Part shown: in pieces, positions 36,174 to 45,548 of the stretch
Layout of the letters: each line of letters starts with the position of its first letter
How positions within the stretch are numbered: position 1 is the first letter of the stretch
From: Desulfovibrio sp. UCD-KL4C
GTDB taxonomy: Bacteria > Desulfobacterota > Desulfovibrionia > Desulfovibrionales > Desulfovibrionaceae
Length of the DNA: 64,000 bases
Assembly: GCF_006210265.1 (NCBI RefSeq)
Contig: NZ_VCNC01000003.1
Location: forward strand, 620,001 to 684,000
Direction: 5' to 3'
Translations under genes and position numbers: made by a program
The notes under the pieces: generated by a model
What the model was told of the DNA's origin: nothing
Databases searched by the model: none
The model's input: only the letters and a program-made list of their open reading frames with translations

Positions 36174-38663
36174 CTAGCCTGAACAACATCCGCCGGATGA
36201 GGGTTTCTTTTCTTTGGAATCGTCATCCCCCCCGCTGAAGTTCTTTAATCCTTCAGCAAGATCAATTAATCTCAAATTAGCTTTGCCGTAGATTGAATCT
36301 GTAGGGTATCCCGTTTTAGGGTCCAGTTTTCCAGCCGGATTCCCTGTTAAAATTTCAATCCCCTGTGAGATGTTTTCAACCGACCAGATGTGGAATTTAC
36401 CTTCTACTACAGCTTCAACAACATCTTTGCGGAGCATGAGGTCTTTAACATTAGGTTCGGGGATCATTACCCCCTGTTTGCCAGTTAATCCTGAGTGTTT
36501 ACAGCACATATAGAATCCTTCTATTTTTTCATTCACTCCGCCTATAGGCTGCACTTCTCCTTTCTGATTAACTGAGCCAGTGACAGCTATATCCTGACGT
36601 ATCGGTATATCTGCCAAACTTGAAAGTAGAGCGTATAGTTCGGTTGAAGAGGCCGAGTCTCCGTCAATTCCACCGTAAGACTGTTCGAAAGCTATACTTG
36701 CGGTAAGGGATAACGGTTTGTCCTGAGCAAACTTTTGACGCAGAAACCCTGAGAGAATAAATATACCTTTGTTATGAGTCGGTCCGGACATATCTGATTC
36801 GCGTTCAATGTTAATAATTCCGCCTTTACCCATGGCGGTCACAGCTGTAATGCGCGATGGTTTTCCGAAGGAATAATCACCAAGTGAGTAAACAGCCAGT
36901 CCGTTTACCTGACCAACTTTTGTTCCGTCAGTATTGATATAGATACTGCCACGGTCGATCATTTCCTGAAGTCGTTCCTCCATCTGATTGGAACGTTTTC
37001 TATGTGCGCTTAGAGCTTTATCAACATGTGATGATGTTACAAATTCTGATCCGTTGCGCCCTGCAAAGTAGTTTGCTTCTCCCATCAGATCTGCAAGTAA
37101 TGGGAATGAAGTCGACAGCTTTTCCTGTCTGCCAGACATACGTACAGCTTGTTCAATGATGGCGGCAGTTCCCGTACGATCGAAATCCATCAGCTTATCT
37201 TTTTTTACCATGTTACTTACAAATTTAGAAACAGCTGTAATTGCGTCATCATTCCGATCCATTGATGTTTCAAAGTCAGCTCTGACTTTAAATATTTTGG
37301 CAACATCCTGATCATAGTGACGAAGTAATTGGTAAAGGTGAGGTTCACCTAAAACAACAACCTTAACATCCATATCTATCGGCTCAGGCTTAAGACCTGA
37401 TGGAGATATGAAATAGTATGGGTCAAAAGTCTGAATTTCAATTTTTTCAGTTTTAAGAGACCGTTTAAGGGTAGGCCAGACTCCAGGTTCAACAATGGCG
37501 TCCATGAGGTTGATTACCAAATAACCTCCGTTAGCCTTGATAAACGATCCAACCTGAATTTTGGTAAAATCAGTACGCCATCCGCCGTGTCTGTCCATAA
37601 CTCGTTCAATTGAGCCAAAAAGATTGCGGTAAGTGGGGTAGGATTCAAAAATTACCGGAGGACTGCTTTGTTCTGAATTGTCCACTAGTAAATTTACTTG
37701 ATATGGATGCATTATTGCTTCGGTTTGCGGAGGCATAAACATCATCCCCCCTTCACCTGCCTTTGGTTTTTTGCCTATCATTCGCAATGTTTCAAGGTCG
37801 TCGCTCATATGTTCAAGCATTTCATCTAAATGCTTGATTATTTTGGGATCAGTGTATTTCTCGCTAAGTGGTGTTATCAGGTCTTGAGCCAGGGTTATGA
37901 ACATCATTTTGTCTACGTCATCACTTTTTTTCTTAACTTCTTTTTGCAACTTGCGGACCTGAATCAGAATATTGTCCACATCTTCTTTCAGTTCTTTTTG
38001 TTTCTCTTTGAGTCTTTCATATTCTTCACGCGGGAAACGTCCTTTTTCAACTTTTTCTTCCAGCTGAATCATGCGCATCGGCTCCCCATCGACTAATGGA
38101 ACTACGTCCGGTCTTTGAAACGGGCCCATTTGCATATTCACAATAACTAATCCGGAATCTTTAACTTTATCTTCAATTACCTGAAAAAATTCACGGGTTT
38201 GTTTTTCGTGTAATTCTATAATTTCATTTTTACGGGCAATGTATTCCTGACTTTCAAATAGTTGTGGAACTTCGCGTTTAATATTTTCTAAAAAATCGTG
38301 GATATCTTTTTTAAATATAGTACCTTCACCAGCTGCCATGTGTATTAGAATGGGAGATTCTTTTGCTTTGAAATTATTTACATAAATAAGGTCATCCGGG
38401 ATTTTATCCGATTTTGACAGGTTTTTTAGAAGCTTTTTTACGGTTGCCTGTTTACCGGTTCCAGCCGGGCCGGTTACAAATATATTATAACCTTTAAGAC
38501 TCATGCCCATACCAAATTTAAACGCTTCAACACCTCGGCTCTGTCCGATAATTTCTTCGTTTGCTGTAAGATCTTTTGTGGAATTGAAAGGTAGCTCTTC
38601 TGGGGCGAGGGTCCATCGTAGTTGTTCATGCTTGAGTTCTCTGCTTTTGAGTATAGAAGTCAT
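36174..38663 (-). CDS. Lon-like ATP-dependent protease (AAA + S16 peptidase, LonB/YcbZ type)
   Basis: 829 aa. N-terminal AAA part with Walker A 'FVTGPAGTGKQATVKKLL' (about residue 62), a long coiled-coil insertion at about 180-260, then 'GGYLVINLMDAIVEPGVW'. The C-terminal S16 protease domain has the Ser/Lys dyad: Ser in 'GGIDGDSASSTELYALL' (about 675) and Lys in 'IGGVNEKIEGFY' (about 720). The N-terminal LAN domain of classical Lon is absent, so this is the LonB/YcbZ-like branch. Degrades damaged or regulatory proteins. The tail ends 'SSGGCCSG', with two adjacent cysteines. Only 18 bp separates it from the hsp20 gene upstream, so a stress operon is likely. Confidence 0.92.
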   Translation of the reverse strand: MTSILKSRELKHEQLRWTLAPEELPFNSTKDLTANEEIIGQSRGVEAFKFGMGMSLKGYNIFVTGPAGTGKQATVKKLLKNLSKSDKIPDDLIYVNNFKAKESPILIHMAAGEGTIFKKDIHDFLENIKREVPQLFESQEYIARKNEIIELHEKQTREFFQVIEDKVKDSGLVIVNMQMGPFQRPDVVPLVDGEPMRMIQLEEKVEKGRFPREEYERLKEKQKELKEDVDNILIQVRKLQKEVKKKSDDVDKMMFITLAQDLITPLSEKYTDPKIIKHLDEMLEHMSDDLETLRMIGKKPKAGEGGMMFMPPQTEAIMHPYQVNLLVDNSEQSSPPVIFESYPTYRNLFGSIERVMDRHGGWRTDFTKIQVGSFIKANGGYLVINLMDAIVEPGVWPTLKRSLKTEKIEIQTFDPYYFISPSGLKPEPIDMDVKVVVLGEPHLYQLLRHYDQDVAKIFKVRADFETSMDRNDDAITAVSKFVSNMVKKDKLMDFDRTGTAAIIEQAVRMSGRQEKLSTSFPLLADLMGEANYFAGRNGSEFVTSSHVDKALSAHRKRSNQMEERLQEMIDRGSIYINTDGTKVGQVNGLAVYSLGDYSFGKPSRITAVTAMGKGGIINIERESDMSGPTHNKGIFILSGFLRQKFAQDKPLSLTASIAFEQSYGGIDGDSASSTELYALLSSLADIPIRQDIAVTGSVNQKGEVQPIGGVNEKIEGFYMCCKHSGLTGKQGVMIPEPNVKDLMLRKDVVEAVVEGKFHIWSVENISQGIEILTGNPAGKLDPKTGYPTDSIYGKANLRLIDLAEGLKNFSGGDDDSKEKKPSSGGCCSG

Positions 38664-38681
38664 ACTATCTCCGTCTGTATT

Positions 38682-39104
38682 CTATTCAGCTGTTATGTTG
38701 ATTTTTCTCTGCGGTTTGATGATGCATTTGAGCAATATGATTTCCAGTATTCCATCTTTAAACGTGGCACGCACATTTTCCGGATCTACTTTGCATGGAA
38801 GAGGAATAGTTTTTTTGAAATGATTGGTTTTTTTGCCACCTTGAAATGTGACTTTTTTATCACCGGAGATAGTCATTGTTGTTTCTGTTACAGAAACTCC
38901 AAGATCTTCAGCCTGAAAACCGGGCATGACGGTTCGCACAATAAGTGATCCTTCATGCTCACGCATTTCTGTTCTGGGGGTACAGTCAATTATTCCGCAA
39001 ACTGAAGGGATGCCGTAATCCAGACATAGACTGTCAAAGAGTCTATCCATGTCATTTTTAAGTTTTTCTATTTCCCGGCTTCCCCACGAAGTAAGATTGG
39101 GCAT
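38682..39104 (-). CDS. Small heat-shock protein (Hsp20/alpha-crystallin)
   Basis: 140 aa. Alpha-crystallin domain at about 40-135 with 'IVRTVMPGFQAEDLGVSVTE' and the C-terminal 'VRATFKDGILEIILLK' (the G-I-L-E-I motif). A short N-terminal arm precedes it. An ATP-independent holdase that keeps unfolded proteins soluble. AAGGAG lies six bases before the ATG. First gene of the presumed hsp20-protease operon, pairing holding with degradation of denatured proteins. Confidence 0.93.
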   Translation of the reverse strand: MPNLTSWGSREIEKLKNDMDRLFDSLCLDYGIPSVCGIIDCTPRTEMREHEGSLIVRTVMPGFQAEDLGVSVTETTMTISGDKKVTFQGGKKTNHFKKTIPLPCKVDPENVRATFKDGILEIILLKCIIKPQRKINITAE

Positions 39105-39450
39105 TTGTCATCTCCTTTCTTTTCGAGTGGAAATATAAACTGTTTACAAGTTATCATATGGCTGAAAAGATTAGCAACAGTTTTAGCAAATAAAAGCAGT
39201 TGAGACTTTCTTTTGTAAAAAAATGATGTATTTGGGGGATGCTGGTAGAACTGTTAAACGTAAAAATGACTTTAATGTCATAAATAGCATGAAATTTCTT
39301 TTTTACACGGGTTCAGCCTTGCATGTTCATGGTTCATAAGATATTTGGTTTATCGCTTCAGGATTATTAAGGAAGGGGTAAAAATTATTTTTTGTAATAT
39401 TTTTTATTCTTCTGATGGTATGGAATGTAACAAATATTTGAGGAGTGCAC
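39105..39450. other. Intergenic region between divergent hsp20 and ABC importer operons
   Basis: About 345 bp, AT-rich, without an ORF I can support. It should hold both divergent promoters. A short inverted repeat TGAC(TTTAAT)GTCA lies near 39268-39282. I cannot assign it to a regulator and found no convincing heat-shock promoter by eye. Confidence 0.5.
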
Positions 39451-40242
39451 ATGAAAAGATTATTAGTAATTCTTATGGTTGCTATGATGTTGGCCTTCGC
39501 AGTCATGGCTCAGGCTTCTGATGATTCATGGAACAAGGTCAAAGAAAGCGGAAAGCTCAGAATCGGGCTAGATGATGCTTTTCCTCCAATGGGTTTCCGT
39601 CTTGACGATGGTAAACTTGTTGGTTTTGATGTTGACGCCGCTGAAGAAGTCGGAAAACGTCTTGGAATCAAGATTGAATGGCAGCCAACTGCATGGGACG
39701 GAGTAATCCACTCACTCAATTCAGATAAATTTGATTGTATTTGGAATGGTATGACTATCACTGCTGAACGTCAGGCTAAGGTCCTTTTTACAAAACCTTA
39801 CATCATGGACGGACAGATTGCAGTTGTATTAATGGGCAGTAAAGACGTTAAGTCTTCCAAGGAACTCGGCGGAAAAATCGTTGGTGTTCAGAAAGGTTCA
39901 CCAGCTCTTGAAGCTGCTAAAACCTTGAACCCTGCTCCTTCTGAAATCCGTGAATACGATACCAACCCTAAAGCTTTTCTTGATCTTGAAGCTGGCCGCA
40001 TTGCAGCAGTTGTCGTTGATAACATCTCCGGTCGCTACTACATGGCTACACGCCCAGGAAAATATATGGGTCTTCCAGGATTCATTTCCAGTGAGCCTTT
40101 TGGTGTTGCTTTTCGTATGAATGATAAGTCCCTTGAAGAAAAAGTTCAGTCTATTATTGACGAAATGGTCGCTGACGGAACCATGGGCAAGATCTCACGC
40201 AAATGGTTTGGTGAAGATATTACCAATCCTGCTAAATGGTAA
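39451..40242 (+). CDS. Polar amino-acid ABC transporter substrate-binding protein (SBP family 3)
   Basis: 263 aa from ATG 39451, with GAGGAG eight bases upstream (an in-frame GTG at 39445 is less likely). Sec signal peptide cleaved after 'AVMAQA'. Family-3 motifs: 'GKLRIGLDDAFPPMGF', 'LVGFDVDAAEEVGKRLG', 'DCIWNGMTITAERQAKVLFT'. Binds a polar amino acid or related compound in the periplasm and delivers it to the permease encoded 3 bp downstream. Confidence 0.94.
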   Translation: MKRLLVILMVAMMLAFAVMAQASDDSWNKVKESGKLRIGLDDAFPPMGFRLDDGKLVGFDVDAAEEVGKRLGIKIEWQPTAWDGVIHSLNSDKFDCIWNGMTITAERQAKVLFTKPYIMDGQIAVVLMGSKDVKSSKELGGKIVGVQKGSPALEAAKTLNPAPSEIREYDTNPKAFLDLEAGRIAAVVVDNISGRYYMATRPGKYMGLPGFISSEPFGVAFRMNDKSLEEKVQSIIDEMVADGTMGKISRKWFGEDITNPAKW

Positions 40243-40245
40243 AAA

Positions 40246-41283
40246 ATGATTATATTAGCTAATAGATTCGGAAAAAGCGGGGCTTTTTTTGCCTCGCTTT
40301 TTCTATTGTTTACTCTCCTTACTGTTGCGACTGTTTCTGCAGCCAGTGAAAACTCTGACGTACTTTTAAAACAGGCGCGTGATGCTCTTGCACTTGGCCA
40401 TATTGATCAGGCTGAATCGTTGTTTGAACAGATTCCTGCTCCCGGTCCTGAAGGTGATGACGGTGAATTTGTATATTCCCGTATGCAGCTTGCACGGATG
40501 AGTTTCTCTCTTAAAGATTTAAGTAAGGCCAAAAAATACAGCGAAGAAATTATTGCGGTTTATCCCGATAATATTGAAGCCAAAAATTTTATAGCTTCTG
40601 TCGATAGAGCTGTTCGTCCACAGTGGCGTAAGGTTGTTGATGACTGTTTGCGCTTTTTGCCCTCTTTATTAAAAGGCGCGTCAATGACGCTTCTACTCGT
40701 ATTTTTTACGATGATAGTTTCGCCTATCGGCGGATTGCTTATTGCCCTTGGCAAGATAAGTAAGATGCAGCCTTTTTCGGGTATAAGCTGGTTTATAATC
40801 TGGTTTTTCCGCGGAACTCCGCTGTTATTACAACTTTTCTTCATTTATTACGGATTGCCGGCAATGGGGATCACATTGTCTCCGCTTTTTTCAGCTTTGA
40901 TAGGGTTAGGAATTAACTATTCCGCATATCTTGCTGAAATTATACGTGCCGGAATCGAATCAATTGACCAAGGACAAACAGAGGCTGCAAAAGCTCTTGG
41001 TATGACTTACGCTCAGACCATGCGCAGGGTTATAATTCCTCAGACCTATAAGCGAATTATTCCTCCGTTTGCTAATGAATTTATTGCCCTTATTAAGGAT
41101 ACAGCACTTGTTTCAACCATTGCTATGGTTGAGCTTATGCGCGCAGCAGATCAGATGTTCAACGCATATTTCAACGTTACTGTGCTTGTTCTTGCTGCAT
41201 TTATTTATCTTGTTTTTACAACCGTGTTCACCTTTGCTTTCGAGAAAATCGAATACAAGGTGGGGGTATACGAAAGGCGTTAA
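40246..41283 (+). CDS. Amino-acid ABC permease with N-terminal signal peptide and TPR-like extension
   Basis: 345 aa, about 120 longer than a HisM/GlnP permease. Residues 1-33 are a signal/anchor helix ending near 'VSAAS'. Residues 35-118 form two or three TPR-like helical hairpins ('LLKQARDALALGHIDQAESL', 'KKYSEEIIAVYPDNIEAKNF'), predicted periplasmic. From about 130 a normal permease follows, with the EAA loop 'EAAKALGMTYAQTMRRVIIP' that docks the ATPase. The extension is in frame with no sign of a frameshift. It starts 3 bp after the binding-protein gene and ends just before the ATPase gene. Confidence 0.92.
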   Translation: MIILANRFGKSGAFFASLFLLFTLLTVATVSAASENSDVLLKQARDALALGHIDQAESLFEQIPAPGPEGDDGEFVYSRMQLARMSFSLKDLSKAKKYSEEIIAVYPDNIEAKNFIASVDRAVRPQWRKVVDDCLRFLPSLLKGASMTLLLVFFTMIVSPIGGLLIALGKISKMQPFSGISWFIIWFFRGTPLLLQLFFIYYGLPAMGITLSPLFSALIGLGINYSAYLAEIIRAGIESIDQGQTEAAKALGMTYAQTMRRVIIPQTYKRIIPPFANEFIALIKDTALVSTIAMVELMRAADQMFNAYFNVTVLVLAAFIYLVFTTVFTFAFEKIEYKVGVYERR

Positions 41284-42048
41284 ATGGAAACCATTTTAGA
41301 ATTAAAACAGGTTGTTAAACGATTCGGATCTCTTACTGCGGTTAATCATATTGATCTGAAAATTAAACGCGGAGAGAAGGTTGTGATTGTCGGTCCCAGT
41401 GGGTCTGGTAAATCGACTCTTTTGCGGACTATGAACTTTCTGGAGACCATTGATTCCGGTGAAATCTTGTTCGAGAAAGAACCATGCGGATATGTAACCC
41501 GTGGTGATAAGCTGGTGCTTGATTCTCAAAAGAATCTCTGCGCATTACGTTCTGAAATCGGCATGGTTTTTCAGCAGTTCAATCTTTTCCCGCACATGAC
41601 AGTTCTTCAAAATGTCATGGAAGGACAGATTACTGTTCTTAAGAAAAGCAAGGCAGAAGCAAAAGACACAGCATATAAGATGCTGGATAAAGTAGGGCTC
41701 CCTGATCGCTCGGATGTTTATCCGGTTACTCTTTCAGGTGGCCAGAAACAGCGTGTTGCCATTGCTCGCGCATTGGCTATGCAGCCTAAAATGATGCTGT
41801 TTGATGAACCTACTTCTGCACTTGATCCTGAACTTGTCGGAGAGGTTTTTGATACAATACGTTCACTTGCAAATGATGGAATGACTATGGTCATTGTTAC
41901 TCATAATATGGGGTTTGCCAGAGAAGTTGCAGATACAGTAATTTTTATGGAAAAAGGCGATTTTATCGCAAAAGGAACTCCGGGCGAGTTTTTCTCTGCT
42001 AAAGAGTTGCACCCTAGAATAAGCGAATTTTTAGATAAGTTGTTGTAG
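41284..42048 (+). CDS. Amino-acid ABC transporter ATP-binding protein
   Basis: 254 aa. Walker A '[18 protein letters not shown]', Q-loop '[19 protein letters not shown]', signature '[17 protein letters not shown]', Walker B '[16 protein letters not shown]' and the switch His in '[14 protein letters not shown]'. A canonical GlnQ/HisP-type ATPase. The start ATG directly follows the permease stop. It completes the three-gene importer operon. Confidence 0.96.
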   Translation: METILELKQVVKRFGSLTAVNHIDLKIKRGEKVVIVGPSGSGKSTLLRTMNFLETIDSGEILFEKEPCGYVTRGDKLVLDSQKNLCALRSEIGMVFQQFNLFPHMTVLQNVMEGQITVLKKSKAEAKDTAYKMLDKVGLPDRSDVYPVTLSGGQKQRVAIARALAMQPKMMLFDEPTSALDPELVGEVFDTIRSLANDGMTMVIVTHNMGFAREVADTVIFMEKGDFIAKGTPGEFFSAKELHPRISEFLDKLL

Positions 42049-42096
42049 ACTTTTCCTCTCGAGGAAACCGATAACGAGTCGGAGTTGAAAGTAGAA

Positions 42097-42131
42097 ACGC
42101 CTGCGAATTATTCGTGGGCGTTTTGTTTTTG
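42097..42131 (+). terminator. Rho-independent terminator of the amino-acid importer operon
   Basis: AACGCCTGCGAA/TTCGTGGGCGTT hairpin (with two G-T pairs) followed by TTTTGTTTTT, about 50 bp past the ATPase stop. Confidence 0.8.
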
Positions 42132-42187
42132 TTAATCATATTTTGCGTGCTTGCAGTTCAGGCTATGCTGTTTTAATAGTGTAGGTA

Positions 42188-43285
42188 ATGAATAAAATAA
42201 TATCAGATTTCTATAGAATTTTTATCCATCCAATTGATCCCGGCCTATTTATAACAAAGTATGCAGCCAAATCTGTTGTTGCGTGTATTGTTGCTCTCGC
42301 TTTTGCTTATCTGTTCGGTTTTCGCGGGCATGATCTGGGATGGTGTGTATATGGCTCACTTATTCTTGTTGTTTTTAGAGCTGGTAACACACTTAGAAAA
42401 CGTAAAATTGTAGCGGCTTCTATTTGCTTAGTAACAATTGTACTAGTTCCTGTTACCACCGCCTTGGCTAGCCATTCATTCATTTCTGCTGTTTATCTTT
42501 TCATTTTAGCATTTCTAATATTTTTTACGCCTGTGGTCGGCGGAACGGCCGCTTCAACAGGTATAGGAGTGCTGATTGTTAACCTTATTGCATTAAATTC
42601 TCCTGATACTTTCACCGCTGGACTTTTGCGGTCAGGGTGTATTCTTTTTGGAAGTGTCATTTCATATTTTGTTATTTTTCATTTTTGGCCTCTGCATCCT
42701 GAGAAAATTCTTTCAAAAGCAGGCGGGGTAGCACTTTCGGATATAGGTGATTATTTTAGGGCCGTTGCAGAGTCGGATGGTACATTAGAAGATCGTAAGC
42801 GCATAACTGTAATTCATGACAGATCTATTGAGTCACTCAGGCGTTACAGAAGGTTCATGGAGGCCATGAATATTGATCCAGTAAAGGAACTTGGTAAATA
42901 CGAAGGTCCATCTGCACTATATGCACTGCTTATAAGAATGATTGAGGCTGTTGTTGGTCTTGCGAACAGTGCTCATTTTGCTGAGCATAGTCCTGCTTTT
43001 ACTAGACTTCGGTTTAAGTTTTCAGAATTAACTTTGAAAAGTTCAATTGTTTTTGATGTGCTTGCAGCAAAAGTTTCGACAGGTAAGGGGGTTATTGACC
43101 TTACTGAGATAAATTCAGGGATATCAGAACTCGAACGTGAGTTATTAGATTTGGGTGCATATAAACGGGGTGACGGCCTTCGTGATGAGTTTCTTGAAGC
43201 TTGGGGGGCTTTGTACGGTCTTAGAAATCTAAGTCTTGAATTTGATGAAATGAGCCGTGTTTCCCTCGGCGGGAGCGCGGTGTGA
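42188..43285 (+). CDS. FUSC-family membrane protein (first of a pair)
   Basis: 365 aa. About five or six N-terminal transmembrane helices (residues 20-180, for example 'VVACIVALAFAYLFGFRGHDLGW', 'GTAASTGIGVLIVNLIAL'), then a soluble helical domain of about 180 residues. This is the half-size layout of FUSC/aromatic-acid-exporter-like proteins related to AaeB and YccS. The substrate is unknown. Its stop overlaps the start of a second FUSC gene (GTGTGA), so the two halves may form a hetero-oligomer. Confidence 0.85.
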   Translation: MNKIISDFYRIFIHPIDPGLFITKYAAKSVVACIVALAFAYLFGFRGHDLGWCVYGSLILVVFRAGNTLRKRKIVAASICLVTIVLVPVTTALASHSFISAVYLFILAFLIFFTPVVGGTAASTGIGVLIVNLIALNSPDTFTAGLLRSGCILFGSVISYFVIFHFWPLHPEKILSKAGGVALSDIGDYFRAVAESDGTLEDRKRITVIHDRSIESLRRYRRFMEAMNIDPVKELGKYEGPSALYALLIRMIEAVVGLANSAHFAEHSPAFTRLRFKFSELTLKSSIVFDVLAAKVSTGKGVIDLTEINSGISELERELLDLGAYKRGDGLRDEFLEAWGALYGLRNLSLEFDEMSRVSLGGSAV

Positions 43286-44379
43286 TAAAAGAGTCTTTAC
43301 ATATTCTCCGCAAAGAAATGCGAGTAGATTCAGCTCCGTTTAGGCATGCTATGAGAGCTGCTATTGCTATTACTGTGGCTGTTATTGCTTCAAGGTTTCT
43401 CGGCTTGCGTCATGCTATGTGGCTTCCGGTGAGTGTTATTGTTATCATGCGGCCGTCAGTTGGAGGAACACTTCGGCTTGGCTGGCGCAGGCTGTGGGGA
43501 ACTGTCCTCGGGGCCTCGCTTGGAGTTGGAATTCTTATTCTTGATCCTGGTGTTAAAATTTTAGCGGGACTGATAGTACTTTCCTTTTTTCTGGTTATTT
43601 TACTCCGCGTCTACAACTATACGGCTTTTTCTTGTGCACTGACTACCGGGGTAATTTTATTGTTGGGTATTTTTTTTGTTGATGGATGGCAATTCGGTGT
43701 AGAACGAGTTCTTGATACTGTTCTAGGTGTTGCTATAGGCGTTGCAGCTTCTTTTGGTGTTTGGCCTAATATGGCTAGAAAAAATCTTCGCCAAAAAATG
43801 GCTGATCTTATACACGCGCAGAGTGTTCATTTTGAAAAACTCAGCGAGTCATACCTTTCCGGTGGTGTGAGCGAAAGTGAGCTGGTTACTTCCCGCATTG
43901 CAGCATCCCAGAAGCTTGATGAATGTGCCGAAGCTTTTCGTGAAGCATGTGCTGAGCCTGGTTTAAGATCATGGCAGCGTGATAATCTAACTAGATTAAT
44001 CAGAGTTTTCGGCCGTATGCACAGTTTGTTAATAGCGATGTCTACCATAATTCGCAGAGGCTATGGCGGCCCACTTCCTGCTATAGCTGACGGGATGCAA
44101 AATGTCTTGATGATGACGCAGCAGCACTATGCGTGGCTTGAAACTTACGCTTTGGAATCTGAGCATTGCGAAATTCATCCAGATTTTGAAAACACTGTTA
44201 ATGAATTTATGCTGGCAGTCGGGGATGCTCGCGTTCGTGGTGATTTTGAAGATGTGCCCCTTGAAAGGCGCAACAATGTTTCTGCTTTTATATGGAATAT
44301 CCGTTCACTTGGCGGAGAAATCGCTCGCGCCGGACGCAGACTATGTGAACTTCGTTATGGTCGTGAGGAATCGTCTTAA
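43282..44379 (+). CDS. FUSC-family membrane protein (second of a pair)
   Basis: 365 aa from GTG 43282, overlapping the previous stop. N-terminal membrane region with 'AMWLPVSVIVIMRPSVGGTL' and 'RRLWGTVLGASLGVGIL', the R-P-S-x-G-G-T/G-T-x-x-G signature of FUSC proteins, followed by a cytoplasmic helical domain. It has the same length as its upstream partner but a clearly different sequence. Together they resemble a split version of a full-length AaeB-type exporter. The exported compound is not evident. Confidence 0.88.
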   Translation: MIKESLHILRKEMRVDSAPFRHAMRAAIAITVAVIASRFLGLRHAMWLPVSVIVIMRPSVGGTLRLGWRRLWGTVLGASLGVGILILDPGVKILAGLIVLSFFLVILLRVYNYTAFSCALTTGVILLLGIFFVDGWQFGVERVLDTVLGVAIGVAASFGVWPNMARKNLRQKMADLIHAQSVHFEKLSESYLSGGVSESELVTSRIAASQKLDECAEAFREACAEPGLRSWQRDNLTRLIRVFGRMHSLLIAMSTIIRRGYGGPLPAIADGMQNVLMMTQQHYAWLETYALESEHCEIHPDFENTVNEFMLAVGDARVRGDFEDVPLERRNNVSAFIWNIRSLGGEIARAGRRLCELRYGREESS

Positions 44380-44405
44380 CCTCTTTAATTCAAGGGAAGT
44401 GATCA

Positions 44406-45524
44406 ATGTCGCAAAGCGATACTCCATATACTTTTGACAGGGTCGTTAGGCTTGTGCTGGCTGGAACGTCTATTTGGCTTGCGGTTCGTTTGCTCTCCTC
44501 TTTGAGCGAAGTTTTGCTTCCATTTGCGGTTGCACTTACACTCGCATACTTGATTAATCCGCTTGTTGAACTGATGGGTAAAATTATTAAAAACAGAATG
44601 GCGGCTGTGCTCGTCACTTTGACTGTAATAATAGTTCCGGTAGGAAAACTTTTATGGGTAGCTTTGCGAATGGTTGGATCAGAGCTCAGCCATATCGGGC
44701 AATTGTTAGCTATTCTTGTTAATGATTCGGCTGCGGCGAAACGCGCAGCTGAATATTTGCCGGCTGATTTATGGAAATTTGTGACTGATCTGGCGAAAAA
44801 TGATGATGTACGTAGTTTTTTGAGTGAAGCAGGCGTGACAGATATGCTGCAAACCTTAGCGCATAAAGCCGTTCCGGGAATTGTGAATTTGGTAAGCGGG
44901 TCAGCGCAAATGGTTGTTGCTCTTGCAGGTGTGTTTGTAATCATTTTATATCTCGTTTTTCTGCTTGTTGACTACGACAAGCTTCGCAGTTGGCGATCAC
45001 AGTTGCCTGAAAAATATCGTGGCAGAGTCTCCTCATTTATTGATGAATTCACTCATATTTCAAATCGTTATTTCCGCACGCAGGCTCTAATTGCACTTAT
45101 TATCGGGTGTCTTTTTTCAACTGGATTTCTTATTATCGGCTTGCCGTTAGCCATACTGTTAGGGATGCTCATCGGCATACTCAATATGGTTCCATATTTA
45201 CAGATCGCAGGTCTTATCCCTGCATTTCTATTTGCAGGAGTGAGTGCGCTTGCAACAGGAACAAGCTTATGGGGTGGACTGGCTGGAGTCGCGGCAGTAT
45301 TTGTTGTTGTGCAGATTATCCAAGACGCTGTGCTGGTACCTAAACTTCAGGGTGAAAGCCTTGGACTTTCTCCGTGGATGATTCTGCTATCGCTGTCAGT
45401 CTGGGGAAAGCTGTTAGGTTTTTTAGGACTGGTGATGGCTCTACCGCTCAGTTGTATGGCTCTTGCCGTTTATAGGCAGTATGTTGCTGGTCGTGATGTA
45501 ATAAAAAAAGGTTTACAGCCTTAA
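44406..45524 (+). CDS. AI-2E family transporter (PerM/YdiK type)
   Basis: 372 aa. Seven to eight membrane helices in the AI-2E/PerM pattern: an N-terminal pair ('LLPFAVALTLAYLINPLVELM'), an amphipathic soluble segment at about 85-150, then 'LVFLLVDYDKL' and the conserved 'LLGMLIGILNMVPYLQIAGLIPA'. Family members have been linked to AI-2 export and to sodium or potassium/proton exchange, so the substrate is open. Start supported by AAGGGAAG. The 3' end runs into a terminator hairpin that includes the stop codon. Confidence 0.9.
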   Translation: MSQSDTPYTFDRVVRLVLAGTSIWLAVRLLSSLSEVLLPFAVALTLAYLINPLVELMGKIIKNRMAAVLVTLTVIIVPVGKLLWVALRMVGSELSHIGQLLAILVNDSAAAKRAAEYLPADLWKFVTDLAKNDDVRSFLSEAGVTDMLQTLAHKAVPGIVNLVSGSAQMVVALAGVFVIILYLVFLLVDYDKLRSWRSQLPEKYRGRVSSFIDEFTHISNRYFRTQALIALIIGCLFSTGFLIIGLPLAILLGMLIGILNMVPYLQIAGLIPAFLFAGVSALATGTSLWGGLAGVAAVFVVVQIIQDAVLVPKLQGESLGLSPWMILLSLSVWGKLLGFLGLVMALPLSCMALAVYRQYVAGRDVIKKGLQP

Positions 45525-45542
45525 CTGTAAACCCTTTGAAGT
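45503..45542. terminator. Terminator between the AI-2E gene and the chemoreceptor gene (repeat copy 1)
   Basis: Stem GGTTTACAG/CTGTAAACC (45510-45518 and 45524-45532). A strong A-run on the left gives a U-tract for the minus-strand chemoreceptor transcript. The plus strand has a later CTTTTTT. About 36 of 40 bases are the same as a second copy at 48190-48229. Confidence 0.85.
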
Positions 45543-45548
45543 CCTTTT

